Part shown: one piece after another, positions 8,316-16,673 of the stretch
How the letters are laid out: each line of letters starts with the position of its first letter
How positions within the stretch are numbered: position 1 is the stretch's first letter
Origin: Actinomycetes bacterium
GTDB taxonomy: Bacteria > Actinomycetota > Acidimicrobiia > Acidimicrobiales > GCA-2861595
DNA: 35,161 nucleotides
Assembly (NCBI GenBank): GCA_023264975.1
Contig: JAHFUS010000042.1
Location: 1 to 35,161 of the forward strand
Direction of reading: 5' to 3'
The notes under the pieces: generated by a model
The model's database searches: none
Told to the model about the DNA's origin: nothing
The model's input: only the letters and a program-made list of their open reading frames with translations
Position numbers and translations under genes: made by a program

Positions 8316-8983
8316 CGTGTGGCGATGGCGAGAAAGAGGGGGTAGGTGCGCCCATCGCGAACGATCTGGTGGCATCGCTGGAAGGAGACGTTGGGGAAGC
8401 CGGCCTTGCGCAGGTCGTTGGCCAGCGCATCGTGATCGAACCCGTGGTGGCCGTCGAAGCCGTCTCCGTGGAATGTTCCATCCTCTTCGTCGAGGTCGGC
8501 GATCGCCAGGCGACCGCCCTCGGCGAGCAAGGTGGCGAAATTCGACAACACCGGCTCCAGTCGGGAGAGGTGGTGCAGTGCCAGGACCGTGACGATGAGG
8601 TCGAACCGCTCCTCCGACGCGGGCAGCGGCGCCGACGCGAGATCAAGATCCCAGACTCGGGCGTGCGCGATCACACCTGCTGCGACCTTGCCCTCCATCA
8701 CCTTGCGCATGCCGGCCGAGGTGTCCGCCACCGTGACCGGGCCGACCGTGTCACACAGCGCCTGCGACACCAGGCCGGTCCCGGCGCCGTACTCGAAAAG
8801 GCGAACCGACGGGCCGAGTGGCACCGAGTCGCGAATTGCAGCGGCTACCACCCGGGCACGCTCGACGTGGGCAGGGTCGTCGTCCCAAGTGGCCGCTCGC
8901 TCGTCGAATCTGTTCACAGGGTCCATGCCGACATTGTTCACCGGGCGACCGGCCACTGGTGCTCCATCGGCGTATAGCGTCAC
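8309..8983 (-). CDS. Class I SAM-dependent methyltransferase
   Basis: 224 residues from the longest start; an ATG at 8926 (MDPVNRFDERAATWDDDPAH) gives 205 residues and a more typical N-terminus. Motif I is VRLFEYGAGTGLVSQAL, then the acidic motif VTVADTSAGM, and motif IV FDLIVTVLALHHLSRLEPVL. The segment GRLAIADLDEEDGTFH follows, as in small UbiE/Methyltransf_11 proteins. It transfers a methyl group from S-adenosylmethionine to an unknown acceptor. It stands alone, and its stop codon sits in the 8-bp tandem repeat, so its C-terminus may vary between strains. Confidence 0.8.
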   Translation of the reverse strand: MTLYADGAPVAGRPVNNVGMDPVNRFDERAATWDDDPAHVERARVVAAAIRDSVPLGPSVRLFEYGAGTGLVSQALCDTVGPVTVADTSAGMRKVMEGKVAAGVIAHARVWDLDLASAPLPASEERFDLIVTVLALHHLSRLEPVLSNFATLLAEGGRLAIADLDEEDGTFHGDGFDGHHGFDHDALANDLRKAGFPNVSFQRCHQIVRDGRTYPLFLAIATRT

Positions 8984-9153
8984 GCCATGCCTCGCACCGA
9001 TAGGGCGTCGCGGGTGATCATCACCGCGAAAATCACGCCTCGCGGCTCGCTCCTCCCTGAGGAACCTCGCCGATCACCGCTAGCTAGCGATGGCTGCCTT
9101 CCCGCCGGATCGGCGCCTTCTCAGTCGATGCGGGACGGCGCGACGCTGTCGGG

Positions 9154-9516
9154 ATGCTGGTGATCGACGCGGCCAACGTGATCGGGTCTCGGCCAACCGG
9201 CTGGTGGCGCGATCGGCCAGGCGCGACACGACTCTTCACGGAACGAGTGCGGGCAACGGTGGCCGCTGGATGGCTGGATCCGCCCGTGACCGTCGTGCTC
9301 GAGGGCCGAGCCCGGGCGGGAGCCGACGAGTCGGAGGTGGACGGCGTCGAGGTTGTGCACGCGCCCAGTGAGGGCGACGACACGATCGCCGCCATCGCCG
9401 AGGCCCACCTCGGGGTGATCGTGGTCACGGCCGACCGTGAACTGGCCGAACGGGTCCGAGCCGCCAACGCCGAGGTCGTCGGGCCGAGCTGGCTGCTCGA
9501 CCAGCTCCTGGACTGA
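9154..9516 (+). CDS. PIN/NYN-like small protein
   Basis: 120 residues from ATG 9154. The start MLVIDAANVIGSRPTGWW, with Asp5 and Asn8, is the first acidic strand of PIN/NYN-like folds. A central EGDDTIAAIAE and the later VVTADRELAERV supply the other conserved acidic positions. Relatives of this kind in actinobacteria are usually single-domain proteins of unproven activity, sometimes labelled NTP pyrophosphohydrolase; a nuclease role is inferred from the fold only. It is encoded alone and converges on the minus-strand gene that ends at 9621. Confidence 0.65.
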   Translation: MLVIDAANVIGSRPTGWWRDRPGATRLFTERVRATVAAGWLDPPVTVVLEGRARAGADESEVDGVEVVHAPSEGDDTIAAIAEAHLGVIVVTADRELAERVRAANAEVVGPSWLLDQLLD

Positions 9517-9620
9517 CCTACACAGACCAACCAGGGGCCGTGGCCTGACAGGGGCACACCAGCGCCGGCATCGGTCCGTGGTTGCTCACACATCTCGGAG
9601 GGAGCAACTACCGGCGAGTT

Positions 9621-10004
9621 CTAGCCCAACGTCAGTCCGCGACCGAACCATTCCGTCGCCCAGTCCGGCTCGCCGTCGTGGACCTCGACGAGCACGCGGC
9701 TTGGATCACGCCGGCCCATCTGTTCCTCGGAGTTCGCGTCGAGCGGGTCGCAATACTCGGGAAGCACCGAGGTCCGGGTCGCCTTCGCCTCGAACCAGAA
9801 CGAGCCGCCGGAGTCGACGTACACGACCACTTCCTCGACCTCGCCCTCGGGATCGGACCAGCCATCGCGGCCCTCGAAGTAGGCATTCGTCGCTTCCATG
9901 GCCGTGTCGAAGAGGCGAGGCACGAGGAGGTCCGATGTCCCGTGGTAGTTCCCGACCTTGACGGTCCCGTCGCCGAAGCGGACTAGCGCGATGCCGCTGC
10001 TCAT
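9621..10004 (-). CDS. Uncharacterised conserved-looking protein
   Basis: 127 residues from ATG 10004 (MSSGIALVRFGDGTVKVGNYHG), chosen because the sequence becomes protein-like exactly there; longer in-frame starts add Arg/Ser-rich nonsense. The protein is acidic, with alternating beta-like segments (EEVVVYVDSGGSFWFEAKAT) and an aromatic C-terminus (DWATEWFGRGL). No transmembrane segment and no known catalytic motif. I do not recognise the family. It would be a soluble cytosolic protein. Confidence 0.55.
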   Translation of the reverse strand: MSSGIALVRFGDGTVKVGNYHGTSDLLVPRLFDTAMEATNAYFEGRDGWSDPEGEVEEVVVYVDSGGSFWFEAKATRTSVLPEYCDPLDANSEEQMGRRDPSRVLVEVHDGEPDWATEWFGRGLTLG

Positions 10005-10320
10005 CGCTGCCGACCGGCCGGACTCTGCGCTCGACGAATTCCGTCGAGTCGATGATCGAGATCTGCCGGGCCACTCGACCAACATGAGGCGCTGCGAGAC
10101 GGCCAGATGGCGCTGCGGTGGTGTGCGGCCGGGATGGGCGAGGCGACCAAGCGGTTCCAGCGTGTCAACGGGTACCTCCACCTTCCCGCACTACGAGACG
10201 CTCTCGTGGTGTTCACGTCCAGGGAACTGTCGCACCCAAATGCGAAGATGCAGAAGGTAGCCGCCTGAATCAGGGGGCCGCCACCGAGGTCATACGGAAC
10301 TCGGGAGATCCTCGCTGACT
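10005..10320. other. Intergenic stretch, nothing recognised
   Basis: About 315 bases between the minus-strand uncharacterised gene and the ferritin-like remnant. It should hold the promoter of the minus-strand gene. Open frames here are interrupted and show no domain; the frame of the ferritin-like remnant has a stop at 10258-10260. Confidence 0.35.
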
Positions 10321-10641
10321 GGCGCGGGGAAGCCGGCGGTCACCACGCCGAACGCCAAGTACGAGGCGATCGTCGACCTCATGCTGACGGCGGCGAAGAC
10401 GGTGGCCGACGCCGCCACCCTGGCGCTCACCCTCGAGGACATCGCGGCCCAGACCTACCTGAAGGCCATCCCCGGCCTGAAGAGCAAGGACGAATTCCAT
10501 CTGGCCGGCCAGATCCAGGTGGTGGACCAGCAGCACCAGTCGACCCTGCGCTACGCGCTGGGGATTACCCCGTCGGCAGCGGCACCGATGCCGTCACCAA
10601 GGACTTCCAGCCCACAGCATGGGGCAAAGGACGTCGGGTGA
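10321..10641 (+). pseudogene. Truncated ferritin-like domain protein
   Basis: The frame from about 10321 reads GKPAVTTPNAKYEAIVDLM and continues into ALTLEDIAAQTYLKAIPGL, then AGQIQVVDQQHQSTLRYALG. This is the C-terminal half of a four-helix ferritin-like domain with its Glu and Glu/His-bearing helices. The frame is closed at 10260, and the first usable ATG (10381) lies inside a helix, so the N-terminal helices and any signal peptide are missing. After ALGITPSAA the tail becomes low-complexity. Intact relatives bind a di-iron centre. It converges on dabA (stop at 10686) with 44 bases between. Carboxysome operons of proteobacteria often carry a bacterioferritin-like gene, but this fragment is of a different ferritin-like type. 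Confidence 0.6.
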
Positions 10642-10685
10642 CCACTGGATCGCCGTACGGCTGGCACCATTCCCCTCGCGCCAGC

Positions 10686-13286
10686 TCATCGAACCTCCAG
10701 CGATGCCTTGGTGTGATCCACGCCGTCGGCGGCAGAACGCCACGGCGCCCACGTGCCGCCCGGGCTGCGGATGGACCAGGGGTCGTGCCCGTTCGAACGG
10801 CCGGCCAATGTGATCCACTTCCCGCCGAACAGTTCCTGGAGCACCTGGTTGCGCTGGATGATCCCCTCGATGCGCTCGAAGGGTGCCTGGACGACCGCCA
10901 GCAGGCGGAACGGGTTGTGCATGCGGCGGTCGCCGACGCCCACCGCCTGCGCGGGGAGGCCGACCTGGAGGTCCCCGCCCTCGCCCAGGACGACGCCGAT
11001 GCCGCCCACCGGGTTGTGCAGCGTCTTATCCCCCGCGCCGAACTGATCGGGGTCGACCGCCGAGAAGTAGTACTGAGCGGAGATCCACTGGGCCACGACG
11101 AGCGGCGCGGTGAGGATCGTCTCCAGTGCGCTGCCGTCGCCGTCGCTCTCGGCGTCGTAGGAGTGCAGGAACACGCGACATGCCAGGTCGAGTCCCGCGG
11201 TGATCGAACGGGGTCCGACGACGAAGGCGGCATTGCTGGCGAGCCCCCATTCGGGCCGCACCTGCGCCCAGTCGTGCCCACGGACGCGGACCTTCCCGGC
11301 ATCTCCCGGGAGGCGCCTGGAGCGCTCGCGCGCGAGCCGTTCACCGGCCAGGGCGACGTCCCGCTCGAATGCCGCGACCAGCCGTTCGTGGGTGTCGGGC
11401 ACGGCCTCGCGGTCGAGGATGGCTACTTCGTCGGAGACCGTGTCGTGCTGGGCGGCGACGAAGAGCGTGTCGTCGGGCACCTCGATGCCTCGTTCCACGA
11501 GGCCGGCACGAACTCCAGGGTCGTTGAGGATGGCCGCGGCCACCCGGGCGCTCGGACCACCGGGGGCGCCGCCGCACGCGCCGCAGTCGTAGGAGGATGC
11601 GTGCGGGTTGTTGATGTTGTAGCTGCCGTGCCCGCAGAACACGATGAGCCGGGCGAAACGGGTCAAGCCCATGGTGCGGACGATGGCCTCGCCGAAGGAG
11701 ACCCGCTCCTCGAGCGTCAAACCGGAGCTGGCGTCGTGTTCCGCCTCGACATCCGGCCGTGTCCGCCCGGGGGCGACTCCGCGCCTCGTCAGTGCTCGCA
11801 GGCGACGCACCAGGCCCGGTGCCAGCGTCCTGGCCGCGGCCGCCGGCCCCATGATGTAGCCCGCCGCCTCGGCCAGCGCGAACGGACCGCCGAGGCTCCC
11901 TTTGGCGGCGTGGAAGGCCTCGTGCCCTGCGCCGGCGGTTCGCTGCACGGTGAGGTAGCCGAGGGCGCTGTCAGGGACGACCGGCTGCTCGGCGACCTCG
12001 TGGTCGGGCGTCACCAGCACCGGGCAGCGCGGCTGGCTCTCCGTCGACCCCAGCGGCCGCCAGCGCATGGGAACGCCGAAGAACCCGGCGAACCCGAGGG
12101 TCTCGTAGGGGCCGCAAGCCTGCAGGTGCCGTTGCAGGCCCTCCGAGCGCACGTCGATGCAGAAGGCGGCCTGCACGTCGGGGCGCTCGGTCACCGGGCC
12201 GGGGTCCGGGCGGCTCAGCAGTCCCAGCAGACGATCGCGGAAGTTCCCCTCCTGCGCCTCGAGCCACATCGCCTTCCGCACCGGCGGAGGCACCTGCTGC
12301 AGGACGCCACGCACGGCGGAGGTGACGACGGGATCGCCGGGGGTGCTGCCGAGCGCGGCGAGCACCGCCGCTGCCCGGTGCTCGAGGAGCTCCTCGGCCA
12401 ACTGGTCCTCGTCCTCCGGCGGCTGCCCGGCATCGGCGCCGGCTGCGCTATGGGCCGCAGCTGCCGTTGCGGCCACCTGCACGGCGAGCAGGTCCAGGAG
12501 GCGAAACGGGGGACGATGGTGGTCGGGCGGAGCCCACTCGTCCTGCCAGCGCGCGTACCCGGCCCAGCCCGGGAGCCGACCGAGGTGGTGGCGAAGCGCG
12601 TCGACGCGATCGCCTTCGACACCCAGCGCGTCCAGGGAAGCGGCGAGTGCCTCGACCGGACGGTCAGGCAGTTGCGCCAGCCACTGCATCCCGGTCGGTC
12701 CGGCGACGCGCCGGAGCCGCCGGTCGTGTGGCGCGAGCTCCCGCCACGCAAGGAAGAACCCGTCCTCGCGGCGGGGCATGGGCCACGGGACGTGGGCCTC
12801 GTCGACGAAGACCGCACACCAGAGGCCCACCAGCTCGCTGACCCTCCGGACGGTCTCGACCTCCGTACGGCCGACCCGATCGCGGCTGGCGTCCCGGGGC
12901 TTGTCGTCCGGTCCCAGGAGGAGGTCCAATCGGACGATCTCCGCCGCGTCGACCGTTCGCTCCCCGATCTCGATGCTGAGCGGCGACGCACGCTTCCAGT
13001 CGACTTCGATGATGGCGCGCCGGAGGTCCGCGTCGGTGGTGACCCCGCGCGTGTGGGCCTCGCGGAACGCGGCAAGCGTGAGGTGGGTGCGTGCCCGCAA
13101 CCACCGCCGGGCGACGGCGGTGGCCTCGTCGAAGGGGAGGTGCTGCAGGTTGACGAGGGGATTGACCGCCACGAAGCTGCTCAGCGGCCAGAGCGGAGCG
13201 ATGATCTCCGCCGCTTTGGAGACATCGGCGAGGAGTTCGGTGTGCCTGGCGGATCGTCCGCCGTCGCCGTCGCTTCGGTTGCTCAT
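10686..13286 (-). CDS. dabA: DabA, inorganic-carbon pump zinc subunit (DUF2309)
   Basis: 866 residues from ATG 13286, which overlaps the dabB stop as ATGA. DabA is the cytosolic partner of DabB. It has a beta-carbonic-anhydrase-like zinc site thought to make CO2 hydration one-way, driven by the ion gradient, so that bicarbonate accumulates. The site is intact: Cys376 and Asp378 in AAFCIDVRSE, His553 in FCGHGSYNINN, and Cys568 in SYDCGACGG, with the 15-residue His-Cys spacing of characterised DabA. The family opening (EIIAPLWPLSSFVAVNPLVN) is also present. The long open frame upstream of 13286 is only dabB read in another frame. It closes the carbon-fixation gene set. Confidence 0.95.
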   Translation of the reverse strand: MSNRSDGDGGRSARHTELLADVSKAAEIIAPLWPLSSFVAVNPLVNLQHLPFDEATAVARRWLRARTHLTLAAFREAHTRGVTTDADLRRAIIEVDWKRASPLSIEIGERTVDAAEIVRLDLLLGPDDKPRDASRDRVGRTEVETVRRVSELVGLWCAVFVDEAHVPWPMPRREDGFFLAWRELAPHDRRLRRVAGPTGMQWLAQLPDRPVEALAASLDALGVEGDRVDALRHHLGRLPGWAGYARWQDEWAPPDHHRPPFRLLDLLAVQVAATAAAAHSAAGADAGQPPEDEDQLAEELLEHRAAAVLAALGSTPGDPVVTSAVRGVLQQVPPPVRKAMWLEAQEGNFRDRLLGLLSRPDPGPVTERPDVQAAFCIDVRSEGLQRHLQACGPYETLGFAGFFGVPMRWRPLGSTESQPRCPVLVTPDHEVAEQPVVPDSALGYLTVQRTAGAGHEAFHAAKGSLGGPFALAEAAGYIMGPAAAARTLAPGLVRRLRALTRRGVAPGRTRPDVEAEHDASSGLTLEERVSFGEAIVRTMGLTRFARLIVFCGHGSYNINNPHASSYDCGACGGAPGGPSARVAAAILNDPGVRAGLVERGIEVPDDTLFVAAQHDTVSDEVAILDREAVPDTHERLVAAFERDVALAGERLARERSRRLPGDAGKVRVRGHDWAQVRPEWGLASNAAFVVGPRSITAGLDLACRVFLHSYDAESDGDGSALETILTAPLVVAQWISAQYYFSAVDPDQFGAGDKTLHNPVGGIGVVLGEGGDLQVGLPAQAVGVGDRRMHNPFRLLAVVQAPFERIEGIIQRNQVLQELFGGKWITLAGRSNGHDPWSIRSPGGTWAPWRSAADGVDHTKASLEVR

Positions 13287-14953
13287 GTCGATCGCGTGGT
13301 TTGGACGGGCTCGCGGCGCGCCCGTAGGTGGCGGCTTTCCGGCACGGGTGCTACCCCGGTCGAACTGCCCCGGGTCGTCAACCGGGAGGCGAAGGGCGCC
13401 GAGGTGAGCACGAGGGCGTACGCCCGGCCGCGCAACCTGCGCATCCGCTCCCCTGGCGTGAACCAGACGACGGCGACGACCAGCGTGATCGCCGCGAGGG
13501 TCGCAACGAGGAGAGCGGCGCTGACCGGCTCGGCGACCTCGGCGGGAAGGGCGGGAGCGACGTAGGTCTCCAACGCGGTCAGCCCGCCGATGTAGGCGAA
13601 CACGCCGGCGACGGCACCGAGTGCCGCGGTGGCGACCGCCGGGACGGGCCGGAACGGCGCCGAGCGCAGCCACCCGTCGACGCCCCGAGCCGCCGTTCCC
13701 CACGCGAACACCGTCACGAGCACGGACGCCGCCGTCGACAGGTGCGGGTGGATGACCAGGTACGCGGCCCAAAGGGCCGCAGCCGGTACCAGCAGCGCCA
13801 CGCCCAGTCGGACGCCCGGGGCGACGGCGCGGGGGGCAGGGCGTTGGCGGTGGCGTTGGCGGGCCGTGACCGAGCCGCCGGCGCCGAGGAACAGCGCTGC
13901 CTTGTACATGCCGTGCCCGAGGATGTGGAGCAACGCCGCGGTGGACGCTCCGATGGACACCTGCACTGTCATGAACCCCATCTGCCCTGCCGTGGACCAC
14001 GCCAGGTTCCCCTTCACGTCGCTGCGCACCAGCATCACGGTCGTCGCGTAACAGGTCGTGACGGCGCCCGCTGCGAAGGCCGCGTGCGTCGCCGTGGCCG
14101 ACGATCCGAACACCGGAGCGAGTCGCACCAACAGCACGCCGGCGCCGTTGACGACGCCTGCGTGGAGCAGCGCCGACACCGGCGTGGGCGCGGCGATCGT
14201 GGCCGGCAGCCACCGGTGCAGTGGCACGAGAGCGGACCGCGAGATGCTGGCGACGGTGAGGAGCACGGCGACCACCGGCAACACGCTCCAACCGAGCACC
14301 GGGATCGACGCGTGCGCCAGCTCCTCGGCGGCCGCGGCCGGCGAGCGGAGGTCGATCTCGCCGACGGAGACGACGGCGAGAAGCGTGGCCGCCAGCAGGG
14401 CGCCGTCCCCCACCTGGAGGTTGCGCCGGGTCCGCCGGGCCGAACGCGGCGCCGGTAGCCAGGTGGCCCGGTGGGCCACCAGCGCAGCCAACGCGACGCC
14501 GGCCACAATCCAGGCGGCGCACAGCAGGCCGAGGGTGGCGGCGAATGCCACCGAGGTCGTCGTCGCTGTCAGCAGCGAGGCCAGTACGAAGAAGCGGCGC
14601 CCCCGAAGATCCCCCTGCAGGTTCCTGCTGGCGAAGGACTGGACGACCAGGCCGACGCCGGTGGTGAGCAACCCCAACAGAGTGGTGACGCGAGAGGCAT
14701 GCAGGCCGACGAGCGCGTTGCCATCGCCCCCCTCGACGACGGCTGCGACCGGTCCGTCCACAGCCACCACGACCGCCACGACGACCGCCACGGCGAACGC
14801 GGCAGAGGCCGCTCGTACCGCCCATCGGGAGGACCGCTCTCCGACCGCCACCGTGGGGGTCGACCACCCTGCGGGGCGCGCGGCGGCGATCGCCGCGGCG
14901 GCGATGGCCGGCAGCGCGGGGACGGCGATCACCAGCAGCTGGCGTGCCGTCAT
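13283..14953 (-). CDS. dabB: DabB, membrane subunit of inorganic-carbon pump (NuoL-like)
   Basis: 556 residues from ATG 14953, 49 bases after the Nudix/ThiE-like gene. It is a polytopic membrane protein of the proton-conducting antiporter group related to complex I NuoL. The antiporter core reads SALVPLHRWLPATIAAPTPVSALLHAGVVNGAG, with further conserved Lys/His positions in VKGNLAWSTAGQMGFM and HILGHGMYKAALFLGAGG (given here in short pieces of longer helices at about residues 240-350). It lacks complex I partners, as expected of DabB. It supplies the cation pathway that energises DabA. Its last bases overlap the dabA start, so the two subunits are translationally coupled. Confidence 0.93.
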   Translation of the reverse strand: MTARQLLVIAVPALPAIAAAAIAAARPAGWSTPTVAVGERSSRWAVRAASAAFAVAVVVAVVVAVDGPVAAVVEGGDGNALVGLHASRVTTLLGLLTTGVGLVVQSFASRNLQGDLRGRRFFVLASLLTATTTSVAFAATLGLLCAAWIVAGVALAALVAHRATWLPAPRSARRTRRNLQVGDGALLAATLLAVVSVGEIDLRSPAAAAEELAHASIPVLGWSVLPVVAVLLTVASISRSALVPLHRWLPATIAAPTPVSALLHAGVVNGAGVLLVRLAPVFGSSATATHAAFAAGAVTTCYATTVMLVRSDVKGNLAWSTAGQMGFMTVQVSIGASTAALLHILGHGMYKAALFLGAGGSVTARQRHRQRPAPRAVAPGVRLGVALLVPAAALWAAYLVIHPHLSTAASVLVTVFAWGTAARGVDGWLRSAPFRPVPAVATAALGAVAGVFAYIGGLTALETYVAPALPAEVAEPVSAALLVATLAAITLVVAVVWFTPGERMRRLRGRAYALVLTSAPFASRLTTRGSSTGVAPVPESRHLRARREPVQTTRST

Positions 14954-15002
14954 CTCGACCGAGGCCCCCTACGGAACAGATGCTGGTGTGAGGGCCGCCC
15001 GA

Positions 15003-16001
15003 TCACGGCGTGGCCCGGTGGCCGCCTGGCCCCGAGAGGCGGGAGATGTCGACCGCCACACCCAGCGCCCCCGCAGAGCGCGCTGCGCCGATGTCACCGG
15101 GCTCCAGCCCGCCCTGCGCGTAGACGGGCAACGGGCTGACCGCGACCAGCGCCTGCAGGCCGTCCCAACCCAGCGCCTGGTCCGCGGGGTGCGAAGCCGT
15201 GGGCAGAACCGGTGACACGAGGACGACGTCGGCACCCAGTGCACTAGCGCGCTCGAGGTCCTGTGCGTTGTGCGCTGACACCGCCCACAGTTGCGTCGGC
15301 GGCCGCTCCACCAGGCCGGCCAGCGCGGCGGCGCTGCTGTGCAGCCCGCAGGCACCGGCCTGGCGCGCCTCCAGCGCCGTCCCGGACAGCAGGAGGCGCA
15401 GCCCGGTCCCCCGCCTGAGCTCCCGCAGCCGGCGGACGAGCTGGACGCGCTGGCCAGGCGCGAGCGCCAGTGTTCGCACGATCAGGAGCCGCAGACCGCC
15501 GGCCACCAACGACGGAATCTTTGCCAGCAGCTCGTCAGCGGCGCCCGGCGCGCGGTTCACCCGCGCGACCGTCACCAGCTCGGGGAGCGCCAGCGTCGCA
15601 AAGGCGAGCTCGTTGCTCGGCAGCAGTGGCCCCACCGCCGGACGGGCGGGGTCCACCCATACCAGCTGCTGACCTTCCCTGCCCTTCGGCTCGCCCGACC
15701 ACCGGCGAACGTTGAACCAGTGCAACCGCACCCGCTTGGCGGGGAAGTCGTGCTCGTAGACCCGCCAGGGCACGAGTTCGAGGGCGCGGACGCCGACCTC
15801 CTCGAACAGCTCGCGCGCGGCGGCCTGGCCCGCGCTCTCACCCGGTTCGACCTGGCCCCCGGGAAGCTCCCAGAAGCCCGCCGCGTCCTTGCCGGCCCTG
15901 CGCTGTGCCAGCAACACGCGCCCGTCGGGCGAGCGGAGAACACCGACCGCCACGTCGACGACGGGACGACCGCCGAGGGGCAGACGGTGGGAAGGCAGCA
16001 T
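15003..16001 (-). CDS. Nudix hydrolase fused to a ThiE-like domain
   Basis: 332 residues. Residues about 15-140 are a MutT-type Nudix domain with a complete Nudix box (GQVEPGESAGQAAARE followed by LFEEVGV, fitting GX5EX7REUXEEXGU). Residues about 165-325 resemble thiamine-phosphate synthase: the TIM-barrel pieces GLRLLLSGTALEA, WAVSAHNAQDLERA, GADVVLVSPVLPTASHP and PVYAQGGLEPGDI. The pyrophosphate-binding GLH motif is partly kept (CGLHSS), but other ThiE substrate residues look changed. Proteobacteria have similar MutT-ThiE fusions. The start overlaps the previous stop (TGATG). A role in the carboxysome locus is unknown; clearing a damaged or inhibitory phosphate compound is one possibility. 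Confidence 0.82.
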   Translation of the reverse strand: MLPSHRLPLGGRPVVDVAVGVLRSPDGRVLLAQRRAGKDAAGFWELPGGQVEPGESAGQAAARELFEEVGVRALELVPWRVYEHDFPAKRVRLHWFNVRRWSGEPKGREGQQLVWVDPARPAVGPLLPSNELAFATLALPELVTVARVNRAPGAADELLAKIPSLVAGGLRLLIVRTLALAPGQRVQLVRRLRELRRGTGLRLLLSGTALEARQAGACGLHSSAAALAGLVERPPTQLWAVSAHNAQDLERASALGADVVLVSPVLPTASHPADQALGWDGLQALVAVSPLPVYAQGGLEPGDIGAARSAGALGVAVDISRLSGPGGHRATP

Positions 16002-16288
16002 CAGTCCGGCCAGACGCGTTCCGAGTGCAGCGCACGAGATCGCATCGGCGACTGCTTCGTCGCCCGATCCTCAGGGTCCAATTGCCGGATCTCAGTCGGA
16101 GGGGCCGAGGCTTGACGGGCATCGCCCTTCGCAGCTTCCTGGGCGACGGGTGCGCCGGCGGGGCTGGGCAGGTCGGTGCCCTCGTTGGTGGGTACGGGCG
16201 GCGGGCCCGCCACGACGGGCACGTCCGGGGCCGTCCTCGTCGGCCCCTTGCTCGCAGGGGTGGCCGCGCGGCGTTTCGCGGGCGTCAT
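16001..16288 (-). CDS. Small disordered Pro/Ala-rich protein in the carboxysome operon
   Basis: 95 residues, from an ATG at 16288 that overlaps the acRAF stop (ATGA), to a TGA that overlaps the Nudix/ThiE start by one base. The N-terminus is basic (MTPAKRRAATPASKGPTRTA), the middle is Pro/Ala/Gly-rich, and the end is charged (TEIRQLDPEDRATKQSPMRS, then RALHSERVWPD). No globular domain, signal peptide or membrane helix is seen, so it is probably disordered in the cytosol. I know no family for it. Its double coupling within the operon suggests it is translated. A scaffold or linker role is conceivable but unproven. Confidence 0.6.
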   Translation of the reverse strand: MTPAKRRAATPASKGPTRTAPDVPVVAGPPPVPTNEGTDLPSPAGAPVAQEAAKGDARQASAPPTEIRQLDPEDRATKQSPMRSRALHSERVWPD

Positions 16289-16566
16289 GTCACGCCTGCG
16301 TCGACGGTGGCAAGTGCCTGGGCGCGGGCGGCGAACTCCCGTGCCTCCGCGCCCACGGCTGCTCCATCCGAGCCATACACCTTGACGTTGACGGTTGTCC
16401 GGCTGAAGCTCAGATCCGGATAGAGCCCGGTCTCCAGCGACAGGCCCGCGAGCCGTTCGAGGAAGGCTTGTGCCTCGGGGTAGGCGGCGAACTCGAAGCG
16501 GCGGTAAAGCGACGACGGTCTCTCAACCTCCGTCCAGCCGTCCGGCCCTGGCGATTTCGTGGTCAT
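16285..16566 (-). CDS. acRAF, alpha-carboxysome RuBisCO assembly factor (PCD-like)
   Basis: 93 residues from ATG 16566, with a good AGGAGA Shine-Dalgarno six to ten bases upstream. The sequence follows the pterin-carbinolamine-dehydratase-like fold of acRAF: WTEVERPSSLYRRFEFAAY, then AFLERLAGLSLETGLYPDLS, then FSRTTVNVKVYG. In the enzyme proper, catalytic histidines would be expected in the helix after the first strand; they are missing here, as in acRAF. In alpha-carboxysome organisms this protein assists the folding or assembly of form IA RuBisCO. It lies after csoS1, separated by a strong hairpin. Confidence 0.88.
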   Translation of the reverse strand: MTTKSPGPDGWTEVERPSSLYRRFEFAAYPEAQAFLERLAGLSLETGLYPDLSFSRTTVNVKVYGSDGAAVGAEAREFAARAQALATVDAGVT

Positions 16567-16594
16567 CTGGTTCTCCTAGTCGATGAATGGGAAT

Positions 16595-16627
16595 CCGCAA
16601 CGCCAGCCTGACTGGCTGGCGTTGCGG
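16595..16627 (-). terminator. Perfect 14-bp hairpin between csoS1 and acRAF
   Basis: ccgcaacgccagcc at 16595-16608 pairs without mismatch with ggctggcgttgcgg at 16614-16627, around a five-base loop (tgact). In the direction of transcription no run of U follows, so it is not a standard intrinsic terminator. It is better explained as a partial attenuator or as a 3' mRNA-stabilising structure, raising the ratio of the abundant shell protein CsoS1 to the downstream genes. Confidence 0.85.
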
Positions 16628-16673
16628 GCGCCCCGGAGCACCGCGGCGGAGCGAATGGCCATCTGAAGCACGC

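Noticed and set aside
10638-13565. A 975-codon open frame on the plus strand
   Set aside because: It is the antisense of dabA and dabB. The minus strand encodes DabA with its complete zinc site, and the plus-strand translation is Arg/Gly/Pro-rich with no domain.
13287-14867. Extension of the dabA frame to a 1393-residue protein
   Set aside because: The extra 527 codons are dabB read in another frame, and DabA homologues begin at 13286, where an ATGA overlap also exists.
16595-16627. Standard rho-independent terminator
   Set aside because: The stem is strong, but no U-run follows in the direction of transcription, so attenuation or mRNA stabilisation is more likely. The schema type is used only as the nearest label.
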